Below, piece by piece: positions 51,541-63,566 of a DNA stretch of 64,000 nt. Each line of letters starts with the position of its first letter. Position 1 is the first letter of the stretch. Source of the DNA: Chrysemys picta bellii (lineage: Eukaryota > Chordata > Testudines > Emydidae); contig NC_088800.1 in assembly GCF_011386835.1 (NCBI RefSeq), positions 992,001 through 1,056,000 of the forward strand, given 5' to 3'. The position numbers were made by a program, and so were the translations under genes. The notes beneath the pieces were generated by a model that had not been told where the DNA came from, did not search any database, and saw only the letters and a list, made by a program, of their open reading frames with translations.

Positions 51541-52549
51541 TTCAGAGTGGTGGAACTAGAGTAAGTGGAGGCTTAGCAATTAGGTGTAGTGACTGGAAGG
51601 TCAAAACTCCCAGAGGTGAGGGAGGAGGGTCAGATCTCACAACTTGGTAATGGGAGTGGTTGGTAGTTCAGAGCAGCTGCAGAGGGTGTTGTCTCAAAAC
51701 TACTTCAAGGAAAACAGAGACTTTCAGCTTCCCGGATCTGAAGAAAGAGAAGGATGAGGTCTGCTTTTCATGGAACAAGGTATAAGTAGAGACAGTAGGG
51801 ATTTGGCTATATGGATGTTTAAAGATAGTGGATCTTAGTGGAAGCAAATACAGCGGGCAAACTAATTACAGTCACCAGTTTATTTAACAAACTTATCCTT
51901 TTTTCCTGTCTATGGACCGTCTTGGATTTTAACATATTTTTGTTATTTACAATTATTTGAAAAATTGTTTCTGGAAACATATTTCAGCCTACAGATGGCT
52001 GTGAGTATTGCTTCAAATAGCTGCTATACGTTTTGTGGGTTTGGTTGGTTAAGAAACATGGCTCTCCAACTGGCTTATTCCAAAACTCACAAAGAGCTTT
52101 CAAGGTGACCACCAAACAAACTCAGCATGAATATCCATTCATGCAAACACATTTCCACTAGTGTTCGTCACTTTCTCGTGAGTTTGCTTGTACAAATGTT
52201 TGCAAAATGCATCACAAATGCCATGAATGTAAGTTTGCAGTTTTTATTTAGACAATCACAATTTTGTGTGTGTGCAGAATTCACTCATCTCCCAAAATAA
52301 GGCTTTCCACTTTAAAATAGGAAATGGAGCAGAACATATAATAGAGCTAAAGGAACACCTAGAGTGTCAAGAGAAGGCTAGAAAAGGTTAGCATGATGAA
52401 AGAGGCAGAAGCACTTCTTGTGAAGTAAAATGACAATGAGGATCTGTTTCACAGGGAATACACTGTATTTAACAAATAAATAACAAAGGTTAAGTGTAGG
52501 AATATTAGAGAGACTTGGTACTTGAATATGTATTCTATCTAAATAATGA

Positions 52550-52795
52550 ATGATCTAGACAAGGTAAATGGGGTGTTCTTGTTTATCTTTTCCCACAATA
52601 CAAGACTGGGAAGAGAGTCAATCCAACAGATAAGTGTAAGGCAACCACTAATTGCCTGGGGATAGGAAGAAACTTCTACAGGTAGGTTATTCCATTGCTC
52701 TCCTCTGAAGCGTCTGATACTACCCACCATGGACTGATGAAACACCAGCCTGACCCAAAACAGCAAATGTTCATAAAAGGAGGTTAATAGGGTCA
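52550..52795 (+). mobile_element. CR1 LINE 3' tail fragment
   Basis: TAGGTTATTCCATTGCTCTC, CCTCTGAAGCGTCTGATACT and CCAGCCTGACCCAAAACAGC match the CR1 3' end with substitutions. There is no coding frame. Confidence 0.55.
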
Positions 52796-53389
52796 GCAGG
52801 GGTGGTTCTGAAGCACCCTACCCCTGTTTCCCGTTCTACTCAGGGTCCCATAAAAACTGCCAAAAGTCCCCTGCTGGGTTCTACTTTATCTGAGTCCAAA
52901 TAAACTCAAAAATAGTGTCTTCTGCCGGGACTCCTGCTGGCCCCCACCCCTCTTCCCTGTGGCCCATCCATCGCCAAGTCTGCAAGCTGGGCACAACTAT
53001 TCAGGCTCTACTCCCCCGCACCCACTCCTTGAGTCAGGAGCCCCCAGGTCTCCCCCCAAAATGTAGGTTCATGCCAATCTTTCTCCTGAAATCAGGAGCC
53101 CCCAGTCCTCCTTCCTGAAGCTGGGTTCACCTCAAACTGTCCCTTTATTTCCTGCAGGTCCCAAGGGGCCTGTCTTGCCTGGCACCCCCACCCCTCCTTG
53201 GGACGTGTAAAGCTCCCAACCCCATGGCTCCATCCCGCCCAGCTATCCCCAGGCCTGGTCTGAGATAATCACATGACCTCACTCATATTACTCACCTGCG
53301 GTGGTTGGCAGATCTTGTTATTTCCCTTAAAGGGGTCAGCCAGCTGGTAGCAGTGGCTCAACACTACAGAGCTAAAAGTGAGGCTGATG

Positions 53390-54615
53390 CGGAGACCCTC
53401 AGCTCTCTCCTAGGTCTGCCTGCACCGACACCCACCCTCCACAGAGACCCCTCAGCTCCCCCCACCCGCACCGACACCCACCCTCCACAGAGACCCCTCA
53501 GCTCCCCCCGCCTGCACCGACACCCACCCTCCACAGAGACCCCTCAGCTCCCCCTGCCCACACTGACACCCACCCTCCACAGAGACCCCTCAGCTCCCCC
53601 CGCCTGCACCGACACCCACCCTCCACAGAGACCCCTCAGCTCTCTCCTAGGCCTGCCTGCACCGACACCCGCCCTCCACAGAGACCCCTCAGCTCCCCCC
53701 GCCCGCACCGACACCCACCCTCCACAGAGACCCCTCAGCTCCCCCGGCTCACTGACACCCACCCTCCACAGAGACCCCTCAGCTCCCCCTGCCCACACTG
53801 ACACCCACCCTCCACAGAGACCCCTCAGCTCCCCCCCCAGATCCTCACGCCCACACCGACACCCACCCTCCACAGAGACCCCTCAGCTCCCCCCGCCCGC
53901 ACCGACACCCACCCTCCACAGAGACCCCTCAGCTCCCCCTCAGATCCTCACGCCCGCACCGACACCCACCCTCCACAGAGACCCCTCAGCTCCCCCCGCC
54001 CACACTGACACCCACCCTCCACAGAGACCCCTCAGCTCCCCTGCCCACACTGACACCCACCCTCCACAGAGACCCCTCAGCTCTCTCCTAGGCCTGCCTG
54101 CACCGACACCCACCCTCCACAGAGACCCCTCAGCTCCCCCCACCCACACTGACACCCACCCTCCACAGAGACCCCTCAGCTCCCCTGCCCACACTGACAC
54201 CCACCCTCCACGGAGATCCCTCAGCTCCCCCCGCCCACACTGATACTCAACCTCCACAGAGACCCATCAGCTCCCCCCCAGATCCCAACGCTCACACTGA
54301 CACCCACCCTCCACAGAGCTCCTCAGCTCCCCGCACCCACACTGACACCCACCCTCCACGGAGACCCCTCAGCTCCCCCCGCCCACACTGACACCCACCC
54401 TCCACAGAGATCCTCAGTTCCCCCCCAGATCCCCACGCCCACACCAACACCCACCCTCCACGGAGACCCCTCAGCTCCCCCCCAGATCCACACTGACACC
54501 CACCCTCCACGGAGACCCTCAGCTCCCCCCGCCCACATTGACACCCACCCTCCACAGAGACCCCTCAGCTCCCCCCGCTCACTGACACCCACCCTCCACA
54601 GAGACCCTCAGCTTC
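53390..54615. repeat. Minisatellite, about 25 copies of a 42-58 bp unit
   Basis: The core GACACCCACCCTCCACAGAGA followed by CCCCTCAGCTCCCCC recurs about 25 times. Spacers vary: a short form with GCCTGCACC or GCCCACACT, and longer forms with CTCTCCTAGGCCTGCCTGC or CAGATCCTCACGCCC. The 312-codon plus-strand frame (repeating THPPQRPLSS) and the minus-strand GGWVSVWAGGAEG frames are by-products of the unit. The three spacer types suggest higher-order structure. Confidence 0.92.
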
Positions 54616-57600
54616 TCACCAAAACCCCCTCCGCTCCCTCAGCCACCTTCCTCTTCCCACCATTTTCTCCCGGCTCCTCCCCCCCACCCTGTTCAGCTGC
54701 CCTCTTGCCCTCTCTGTAAGGGCGCATGGCCTAAGAGCCCAGCTGGGGTTGGCGGGCGTTTCCCCGGTGCCACCAGGAGGGCAGCAGAGCAGGCGCTGCA
54801 GGAAGTACCACCCTAGGGACCCAGTCTGACAGCCCCCTGCAGCTCTGCCCTATTTAACACTGGCGGGTGGCCCAGGCGTGGTCTGGGCCACCACAGATGT
54901 CTGGCCTGACCCCAACCCATTGAACCCGGCTCTAGCGATCCCTCCGTCCCTGATGTGTGGACCCAGCCCAGCTGTGACCGCTAGGCCAGAGGCCTGCCCC
55001 AGCCCCTCACACTCTGCTTTGTGGTTCCTGAGGCTCCCCACACTCCGCTCAGCCAGCTGGTCCCCCAGGGACAGTGCCCTCAGCAGCCTGAATCAGCCAG
55101 TCTGCGCCCACGGGGATCGGATCTGCCAGTCGCTGTGTGTACTGAGACTCCCCACAACCCGCACCTGGGTCAGTCAATTGATGGCCCGACAAAGCCCTTC
55201 CCCCTGCCCCCCTGAAGAGGGGGGATTATTCCAGAGTAGCCCATGTGGCCCAGGGGCTCTGATCAGCCAGTCAGTGTCCCCCGGCCACACGCAGCCCACC
55301 AGTGCCCCTGCGCTGCTCAGTACAGCCAACCCCCCACCATGGCCCCCACTCCCTCCTGATGGCTCCCTTGGCCCCAGGAAGGGACTGCCCCATCCCTCTG
55401 ACCCCCTTGCCTCCCTCCAGCATCCCAGTGGCCCCCACCCCACAGGAGGGGACTCCTTGACTCCCTTTTTCTCTCTGTCTCATGGGGTTGGTGTGACACA
55501 CAGAGCAGACTTCTCAGGAGAGCCCCCACTTCTCTCTCGGCTTTGGTTTGTGGAGCCTGTCAGCCCGCGGCTGCCCTCCATGTCTCATGGCCTGATTCAC
55601 GTTCTCTCCCTGGCATTCTTCCTATCTCTAACCATGCAGTGGCTCTGATCTCAGTCATTTCTGTCTTCCTTCCCCCACCCAGTGCAATCACTCCACAGCT
55701 TCTTCCTCCCACACACTTGCATTATACCGGGAGTCCTCTCTCTCCACTCTGACTCAGTGTTTGCTCTTCAAGCCCCTGTACCAGGGAACCTTTCTGAGGC
55801 TGTGACAGCGTATTAACAATTTGCACCCTGATTCAACAGTCCATCCCTGTTTAGCGACGCACTTAAGCGTACACTTGACTTTAGTCACATGCTTAAATCC
55901 CACTGACTTCAGTGACTTACGCTGGGGGTATTCCCTTGTGAGGAAGTCTGCCGGGTTTGTGACCCCGCAAAGGGGCATACAAGCGCTGCCGTGGTAGCAA
56001 GGATCAGGGCCCTAGGGGTGACCCAGCTTCCATTGAAGTTGATGGGAGTTTAGCTATTGACTTTAATGGGAATAAAATTGGGTTCTTAGTTTTCGTTTTT
56101 CAGAGAACGGTTGGGTGTGTTTCAATTCAACTTTTACAGGCTCCTGCTTGCAAATTGTCCCAGTCTTTGGAAGTTTTTGTCCCAGCTGTTTTTGAAACTT
56201 TTGGGCAGGGGGAAAAACTTAAACTGTTGGACAAGTGTGTTCCTCACTATCCGACATCTCACACTTTCCATTAATGTGGTCTCTTTGTTGAGATCGAGCA
56301 TGCCGTTTCAACCCTTAAAGGAGAACTTTGCAGAAAGTTATGAGCCTGTGAAATCGGAGTTATAATGAAACGCCTGCCATACCCTTAACTATAGCAAACC
56401 CTTATAATAATGGGTGTAAAGCTTTAGAAAAGGTGAATTGTTCCTGGGTTTTCCCTTGCATGATCTGACAAAAGCCTGCTCCCTGGCCCCCTCTTTGGCT
56501 TTTGACAAACACATACCTGCAGTGAGGCTTGGAATTCAGTGACCAGTGACTCATGTAGTCAGGTCTGAATTAAGGCAATCCAGGGCTCTAGGCACACCAT
56601 AGCATGATGAGTCTGACCCCATGGCCCCACTTCGATACCATCACACTGCTCCCCACTTGGAGTGGTGGTGTAAGGAGCCCTCCATCCCTTCCAGAGAGGC
56701 AGAAGTAGCAGCATGAAGTCCCCTTTTATCTCCTTCCAAGAGTGGCGTCAGGACCCCCCGCCCTTTTCAGAAGCACCCCTTCTCCTCCAGAGAGGCAGGG
56801 ATGAAAGCAAGGGACCCTCAGTACTTAGACCAGCACCTGGGATATATCTGCTACAGTGGGTGGGACAAGCCCACTGCACTTTTCTCTTGCTACCCCGAAA
56901 GCCATCTGCTGGAGAGGTGTTGGCAGGCATCCCCAGTGTAGTGGGCTGTGGAGTTAACACCCCATTGAGAGATGGGATAGTTCCCCCTCACAGCAATTGT
57001 ATCAGGCTATCTGCAGACTCAGGCAGATGGCACTGCATCAGTTACACTTGCTTCATGCTTCAGGTTTATTTGTTTTGTTTGTTTTTTTTCCCCCCAACCA
57101 TGAGGCCTAGACATGTCTGGGGTTCTTTTATTGGAACCTGAGATTGCAATGTAATCACCTGACTCCAGGAGCCAGGTCCATAGGCATAGGTGTGGAATGC
57201 CTTTACTGTCATCTGGCCCTGGGCGTAGAATCCCCAGTGCAGGCAAGCAAAGCCACAATTTGCACCAGTAGAGTTTACACCAGTGTCAAGCAGGAGCAAA
57301 TAGCAGAGTTCCTTGACTCCCCCAGGGTCTCACTGGTTCCTGGCCACCGATGACTGGGATGGAAGCAAACCTCAGAGTGGACAAGACCTGATATTTCCGA
57401 AGCATGGCTGTTTCCTGACCTTGGCAAAACGTTCTGCCAGCTCCCCACTCCTGGAAGGGAGAGTTCTCCCCAAATGTCTCATCCAGCCTCCTGTTTCGTA
57501 GGGTTAGGCTGTGAGCCTGAGTCATGAGGTTCTGCATCAGCTTGGGGAGCGTTGTGTGTATGCCCCCCTTGTTCGCATGCCCATGAGCCCCCCAGGGGAG

Positions 57601-58544
57601 GGTTCCCAACATTTTCCCAGTAGGGGGAGCCCATGTAAAAGAGTGGCTTATGGACACTTTCCTCTCCTCATGAACCCGCTCCAGCGCCCTGGCTGTGGCC
57701 TGCGACATGCAGGCGGTCAGGCGAGATGAAAAGTCTGCGAGCAGCAGGGCTGCCATGGCCGAATCACTCTGGAAAAGCACAGAAGCAGCTTTAGCTTTGC
57801 AGTGCAATGAGACTTTGCCCTTTCTGACAAATATTACCTTCCCCTGCTGGGCATTTCCCTTCCCAGCACTCTAGGTGAAGAGCCCGCACCAGAGTCCCCT
57901 CCCAAAAAGTACATAAGCATTCATTGAAATCAATGGGCAACTCACCTGCTTAGAGTTACATGTGTTCTTTGCTGGATCAGGGCCCACCTGATCAGCCAGC
58001 ACTTGGCAGACCTCCAGCAAGTGCTTGGGAACTGCTGCTGGAAAGACTTTCCTCACCTCTCTTGGTGTCTTCTCCACCCAATATTTACAGGCTTTAACTC
58101 CTAGCCCCTTATCCTGCCTTGATGCCCTTCTCATTTCCTCAATGCTTGTACTGTATCCCTTGCTGGGATGATTTTGTCTGACTTATACTGTGAGCTGAGA
58201 GCCCATCTGGCTGGGTCCTCGCCCAGCTTGTGCTCAGACACTGAGAACTGGAGTGAGATGTTGTTCTGGATGGTGTAGACCCCTTGGGCCAATTTCATCT
58301 TTGCTGTAACTCTATGAACTTCCCTGGAGTTACATAAGGGGTGAATTTCGCCCACTGGGTATTTGCCAAACTATGCCAGCCTTGCCATCACAGATGCAGA
58401 ACTTGCCATGGTCACTGCTACTGGCACCCAGGTCCTGGAGATGGTCTGGAGCAGGGTCATTTGGGTTTGTGAAATGCAGGATGTTCACACACACTTCCAA
58501 ATTGTTGAGGATTTACTGCCATGACCCTGCTAGTTACATATTGA
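54616..58544. other. Upstream flank, mostly unassigned
   Basis: Contains the ancient dispersed repeat at about 55850-56080 (TTGAAGTTGATGGGAG, TTGACTTTAATGGGAA) and a related piece at about 57925-57990. The weak open frame at 57286-57807 is the only gene-like signal. Confidence 0.4.
57286..57807 (-). other. Unexplained 173-codon open frame with splice-like borders
   Basis: The minus strand is open for 173 codons. A good acceptor (CTGCTTCTGTGCTTTTCCAG) lies just before AGTGATTCGGCC near 57776, and a donor-like CAAG/GTCAGG lies near 57422. The predicted segment has an amphipathic stretch (ADFSSRLTACMSQATARALE). I recognise no family. A frame of this length is expected about once by chance in a window this size, so it may not be a gene. 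Confidence 0.2.
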
Positions 58545-60303
58545 CGTTATGACACTATGCCCCATCTTCCTCAGAGAGAGATTGTTATGATAGGAATATG
58601 CCATAACTAAGATGTGTTTTATGCAAGACGGATCATGTGAGGTGTCATTGGAAAGATTATGATGTACTGACTATGATTATCCTATTTGTATGCATGTATA
58701 ATTTTTGTATCTGAAGTTGGGAATATTGTCTATGTACCTATTTCAACTGTGTTTACACCTGGGGAATGCCCACCAGACAAAATGCAATCAGCCTGGATGG
58801 GCCATTAGGGAGAACAATGGGACTTGGAAGATGCTAATCTCCCACCTTCCTGAGACGGTTCCTGGGATGCTGCAAACAACCTTTGAGTCCTGGCTGCTTT
58901 GACACTGCAGTCTCATGTGATCATGTCACCTGATACTGGACTCCATCTTGGACTACTAGTATTTTTCCACTAATAGGGGGTGGGAATCAAACTGGGAAAC
59001 AAAGGATTCCCACCCATATGTAAATCCTATTTAAGGTAGGGAAGTGAGTTAATCTGGGTTCATTCTTCACTGAATAGTCACCCAGGATGACTAATGGAAA
59101 CATCTAAGAAACAAAGACAGAAGTGGGGCTTGGGGTTGGGAGGTGCGGGGGAGAAGGATTGAGCCCAGGCTGGAAAAGATGTCTGTCCTGTGAAAGGAAT
59201 ATCTGGAGTTTTAAGCTACAAGGAAGAGCAAAACAACATTTAGGGTGAGAAATTACTACTTGTACCAGTTTCCTTAGTGTATTAAGCTTAGTTTTTGTGT
59301 TTGTTTTATTTGCTCAGTAATCTGCTTTGATCTGTTTGCGATCCCTTATAATCACTTAGAATCTATCTTTTATAGTTAATACATTTGTTTTTGTTTTCTC
59401 TAAACCAGTTTGTGAAATTCATAACAGGGGCCAAAACGCTGTGCATATCTTCCTCCACACTGAGGGAGGGGGTGAATTTCATGAGCTTGCGCTGTACAGT
59501 TCTCTGTGCAGTGCAGGACAATACAGTTTTGGGTTTACACTCCAGAGGGGGTGTGCATTTGAGTGCTGGGCAATTCCTTAGCTGAAGCCTTCCCCTGCAG
59601 AGCTGATCTCAGTGTCTGTGTCTTTCTGCAGCTGGGGGTGTCCCTACCTGTGTGTGCTGGAGGCAGGGCCGGCTCTAGGATTTTTGCCACCCCAAGCAAA
59701 AACAATTTTGGCCGCCCCGTTTTTTTCTTACCCCACCTCCGGCCCTGCCTCAACTCTGCCCCTTCCCCAAATCCCCAGCCCTGCCTCCTCCCCCCAGGCT
59801 CTCAAGCCTAGAAGGGAGAGAGGGAGGGAGGATGAGCAGTGGCATGCGAATCAGCTGTTTCGCGTGCCGCGGCCGCTCGGGATCTCCCCCTCCCTTCCAG
59901 GTTTGAGAACCTGGGAGGGAGGGTGAGCAGTGGCGCGCGAATCAGCTGTTTCGCGCACCGCGGCCGCTCGGGATCTCCCCCTCCCTTCCAGGTTTGAGAG
60001 CCTGGGAGGGAGGGGTAGCAGCGGCACGCAAGCGGCGGCAGCAGCGGAGGTGAGCTAGGGTGGCCAGGGCACATTTTTAGGGTTGGCAGGGGCGGCATTC
60101 TGGCGCCGGCCATGCCACCCCTAAAAATGTGCCGCCCCAAGCACCAGCTTGTTTTGCTGGTGCCTAGAGCCGGCCCTGGCTGGAGGAGGCTTGAGGGCTT
60201 GGCTCAGCAGGACAGTGTGAGGGAGCCCAGGCTGGTAGAACGGACGGGCTCAGTGGTACCCCAATACATCAGGTGGCACCCCGGAGTGGGGGGTAACCCA
60301 TCA
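58545..60303 (+). mobile_element. LTR-like interspersed repeat, split by a hAT element
   Basis: Blocks such as GAGGTGTCATTGGAAAGATT, ATGATTATCCTATTTGTATG, CTTAGTTTTTGTGTTTG and, after the insertion, AGGGCTTGGCTCAGCAGGAC and CAGTGGTACCCCAATACATC form one repeat that I recognise as common in turtles. It is non-coding. About 1.2 kb remains after removing the hAT. Calling it a solo LTR of a retrovirus-like or Gypsy element is inference, as no internal genes are present. Confidence 0.5.
59664..60178. mobile_element. hAT-like element (CAGGGCCGGCTCTAGG ends) with 8-bp duplication
   Basis: Perfect 16-bp inverted ends CAGGGCCGGCTCTAGG / CCTAGAGCCGGCCCTG are flanked by GCTGGAGG at 59656-59663 and 60179-60186, identical. 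It is 515 bp. The middle carries a 91-bp tandem duplication (units from 59834 and 59925) containing AATCAGCTGTTTCGCG and CCGCGGCCGCTCGGGATC. It is inserted in the LTR-like repeat. Confidence 0.95.
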
Positions 60304-60739
60304 CAGTTGTATAGATGTTTTTTATCCAAAAGAGATAGCAGTGACCCTACGGAGTTTGCTTCTGACCCATGGCTATGTATTTATGACAGATATTTCCTCA
60401 AAAACTTTTTCCCCCCCTACATTTTTGTGTGTGTCTTAGAATTATCATCTTGTCCTCCCTGGAGGACCATGGAATCGGAATAGGAGCTTTCTCAGCCCTC
60501 AATAGAAGAGGAGGGGCAGGGGAATGCTGAATTTTTCAAAGCAATTTGTCTTGACAAGGATGAAAGGTATTTTCTTAGATTGTGTTAGCTAGCAGTGTCT
60601 ACCCAGCACCTTCTAATTAAACACCACGATCGAGCTTGTGCTGAAGTACAACCTGCCTGGAGTTTGAGAATGTGTTGTTTAGTGCATACCCGCTAGCACA
60701 ATCACAACAATGAAGCACATGTTAAACGGATTAAGAAGT

Positions 60740-61075
60740 GAGTAACTGCTTGATCTCAAAAATGACTTGTCGATGGGAATCCTCATCGAATGGGGTTGTT
60801 TCTAGTGGAGCTCTGCAGGGATCGGTGCGAGGTCCAAGGCTGTCTGATATTTTCATCAATGATCTGGAAGTAAATATAAAATCGCTGCTGATACAATTGT
60901 GGATGACACTAAGTTTTTGTGGAATGGCAAATAATGACAGGGTAGTCATGCCAGGCAATATGGATCACTTGGTTAGCTGAACCCATTCAAACGTACCGCA
61001 TCTTCATACAGCCAAATCTGAGGTCAGACATCTAGGAATAAGGAATGCAGGCCATACCCCTTAGAGGGGACTTGT
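60740..61075 (+). mobile_element. CR1 LINE fragment with reverse-transcriptase remnant
   Basis: The plus-strand frame encodes ALQGSVRGPRLSDIFINDLE followed by a damaged active-site region, matching the CR1 motif around LQGSVLGPxLFxIFINDLE. The frame shifts just before the expected ADD motif. Beyond it the 3' part (AGGTCAGACATCTAGGAATA) is still recognisable. Confidence 0.8.
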
Positions 61076-61290
61076 AGCGAGGCGCACATTGGGCCCCTCT
61101 GGTTTCGCCCTGTTGCCCTCTCCAATCGGTCAGGAACGCCTCAGCTTGATGCCACACCAGCGTTCTTTATTTACAGTTGTTTTCCCGCCACCACTTTCCT
61201 CCTATGTACAGGTTTCGCAGCCAACTTTGCCAAGTGCAGGCCTGGCCAGCAACAGACCCGAAGGCTCCCACCTCCCTCTGTGCCTGGCCT

Positions 61291-61340
61291 TCTTTTCTTT
61301 TCTTTTCTTTTCTTTTCTTTTCTTTTCTTTTCTTTTCTTC
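61291..61340. repeat. (TCTTT)10 microsatellite
   Basis: Ten near-perfect TCTTT units on the plus strand, flanked by CCTGGCCT and CCTCTTCCTCC. Confidence 0.95.
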
Positions 61341-61560
61341 CTCTTCCTCCAGCTTTCTCCCACTCTTTATAGCCCTGGCTAATGAGGCTGGCAGGTGCTG
61401 CCCGTTATCAGGCAGACCCAGGGCTATCAAACCAGCCCCAATCCATTCCCCTTGTTTGGGGCTGGAGTGACAGGGGCTGATTAAGTGCTTTTCATTCAGC
61501 ACCCTGTCACCGGACTGTCACCTGGAAAGCAGTGACCCTGAAAAGGATTTAGACCTCTTG

Positions 61561-61943
61561 GGCTATGTCTACACTAGACACCTTACGGCAGCACAACTGT
61601 ACCATTGCAGCTGCGCCACTGTATGGCCTCCCGTGTAGCTGCTCTGTGCCAGTGGGGAGAGCTCCCCCCTCAACATAATTAAACCGCCCCCAGCGAGCAG
61701 CCGTCGTGATGTCGGCTGGAGAGCGCCCCCCATGGACATAGCGCTGTCCGCACCAGTGCTTTTGTCAGTGAAACTTATGTTGGTTGGGGGGTGTTTTTTT
61801 GTCTTCAAGGCTCTGTACAGTCTCCCCCTCACTGGCATGGTGGAAAGAATACTGCTGCAGCCTCTGGGGCTGGTGGCCGGAGCTGCACTGGTGTTAGCAG
61901 CTGTAGGACATTGGCACAGGAAATGCCCAGTGTAGACAAGATC
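61561..61943. mobile_element. Intact-ended element of the TGTCTACACTAG family
   Basis: The left end GGCTATGTCTACACT pairs with the right end AGTGTAGACAAGATC. The body holds GGCAGCACAACTGTACCATT, CTGGAGAGCGCCCCCCATGG and GTCAGTGAAACTTATGTTGG. It is about 383 bp, non-coding, and the best-preserved of the four copies in this window. Confidence 0.75.
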
Positions 61944-62943
61944 TGAGAGGGTAGAGGGATGTCGCAAGGAGCAGAGCAGCAGTTCAGCTGAGTCCCTTGG
62001 GTCTGCAAAGTGAAGCCACCTCCAGAGAGCCCGTGAGCTGTTCCCTTCTTCAGAATATCGATTACTGCAAAAGTGAGAGCGTTGCTGCAAAATCCCGCCT
62101 GTGCTGCTGGAAACACGAGGGGCTGTGGGCGCCCTGCTAGCCTCGGTCAGGCCTGCAGCCTTTCACTCGGATCACCAAAGCGTCTTGGTTAGGTTGTGAA
62201 ATGTGATTTCTAATGGGGATTGCTCTTCCCAGGCCAATGGGCTCGCTGGGCTAGCCTGCACCAGGTGGTCCGGGACTGGCCTTGGCTGGGCCTTTGCAGT
62301 GTAATTTCTTTGGGGCAGGGACCTGTCATTTGTCTGCTTCTATTCACTCCCTTTGCAGCCAGCACTGTGCAATGTGGCCAGTCTCTAAGTAACAGTAACT
62401 AAGGAAGGCCTAGTTGCTCAGGGTGATTAGCATACGATATGCTGAAATTGATACAAGCCAGCTACTCAGCACCTGCAAGTCACTGAGCACTTGTCCCACA
62501 TCTTGTGAATTCTCCTGTGGTTTCCAAGTTTTGCTTGAAACCCAGCACTGTGGCCTGTGCCTCGAGCTGGCTACGGGCTCTCGGTGAGGTTCCAGGGAGG
62601 GGCCTAGCTGGGGAGGCTGGAGGGCAATCCTGCAAGCGATGAGAGCACATTGTAACCTCATAGCACAGCTGAGCCCTGGGGGAAACTCACACCAGAGGTG
62701 CACAGAATGCGCTGTTCTGTGTTAGCAGAATCTCATTCTCCATGGACAATGGGCCCCGCTCCCACACATGGGCCTGCCCAGCCCACGAGCCATTTATTCC
62801 TGAAATGACTTCCTCAAGACTGGGCTGTTCGAGGGAGAGGGGTGGACGTAGCCGGGGGGAAGAGCCCACGCAGGTCTGCTCGCTCCTATTCATTCTGAAT
62901 GCACGCTGCGGGAAGCAGGGATAGGCTGGAGGTGCGCAGCCTT

Positions 62944-62976
<33 letters not shown>

Positions 62977-63327
62977 GCACATACCTGCCCTAACTGCTGA
63001 GGGGGGAGGCAGTGTTTCTCCTCCCCTTCCTCTGGCTGCTTTGTCGGTTTCTTCCCAGTTGGAGGAGAGTTGGGGAAGGATCCACCTGGGCCATACCCTC
63101 AGCACTCCCCCTGCATCTCCCTGGAGGTCAGGCAATGAGAGGACACCACAAAGGCCACCTGTAGCTCTGCGGTCTCAGGCTGTGTTTCAGTGACACAGAG
63201 AATAGAGCATCCCCTGGCTGGAAGGGGAATTCCCCTCTCTTCATCCTGCCTGGGCCTGACCACACCCTCCTTCAGACGCCTCAGAGGGGCTAACCTATTT
63301 TAAACCCTAGCAGCTCTTCACAGAGAC
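61944..63327. other. Upstream flank, mostly unassigned
   Basis: Holds a weak L2-type tail (TTTGGGGCAGGGACCTGTCA at about 62310) and the CA microsatellite. No gene seen. The last 430 bases of the window (63567-64000) are also unassigned. Confidence 0.4.
62944..62973. repeat. (CA)n microsatellite
   Basis: About fifteen CA units in a row; the open frames with runs of Cys/Val or His/Thr in this place derive from it. Confidence 0.95.
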
Positions 63328-63566
63328 CAGGGGTCGGCAACCTTTCAGAAGTGCTGGGCCGAGTCTTCATTTATTCACTCGGATTTAAGGTTTCGCCGGC
63401 CAGTCATAAGATAAGATCTCTTTCTATAAGTCTATAATATAGAACTAAACTATTGTTGTATGGAAAGTAAATAAGGTTTTTAAAATGTTTAAGAAGCAGC
63501 GGGAGTGCCACTGAAAATCGGCTCGCGTGCCGCCTTTGGCACGCATGCCATAGGTTGCTACCCCTG
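63328..63566. mobile_element. hAT-like element, same family as 12681-12915
   Basis: The ends are CAGGGGTCGGCAACC and the reverse complement of CAGGGGTAGCAACCTATGGC. Shared body words include GTCTTCATTTATTCACTC, AAACTATTGTTGTATGGAA and GTAAATAAGGTTTTTAAAAT. The flanking 8 bases match only 5 of 8, so the duplication is eroded. Confidence 0.8.

Noticed and set aside
53305..54243. 312-codon frame repeating THPPQRPLSS
   Set aside because: It is a translation of the minisatellite, with matching artefacts on the minus strand.
54760..54800. CTCF-like site in CCACCAGGAGGGCAG
   Set aside because: It needs an extra base relative to the CTCF core consensus, so I do not call it.
57871..58134. Upstream exon for the 57286-57807 frame, with donor AAGCAG/GTGAGT at about 57946
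   Set aside because: The donor and its surroundings (CCTGATCCAGCAAAGAAC, then CCCATTGATTTCAATG) belong to an ancient dispersed repeat whose consensus has this GTGAGT, so the splice-like match is not evidence of a gene.
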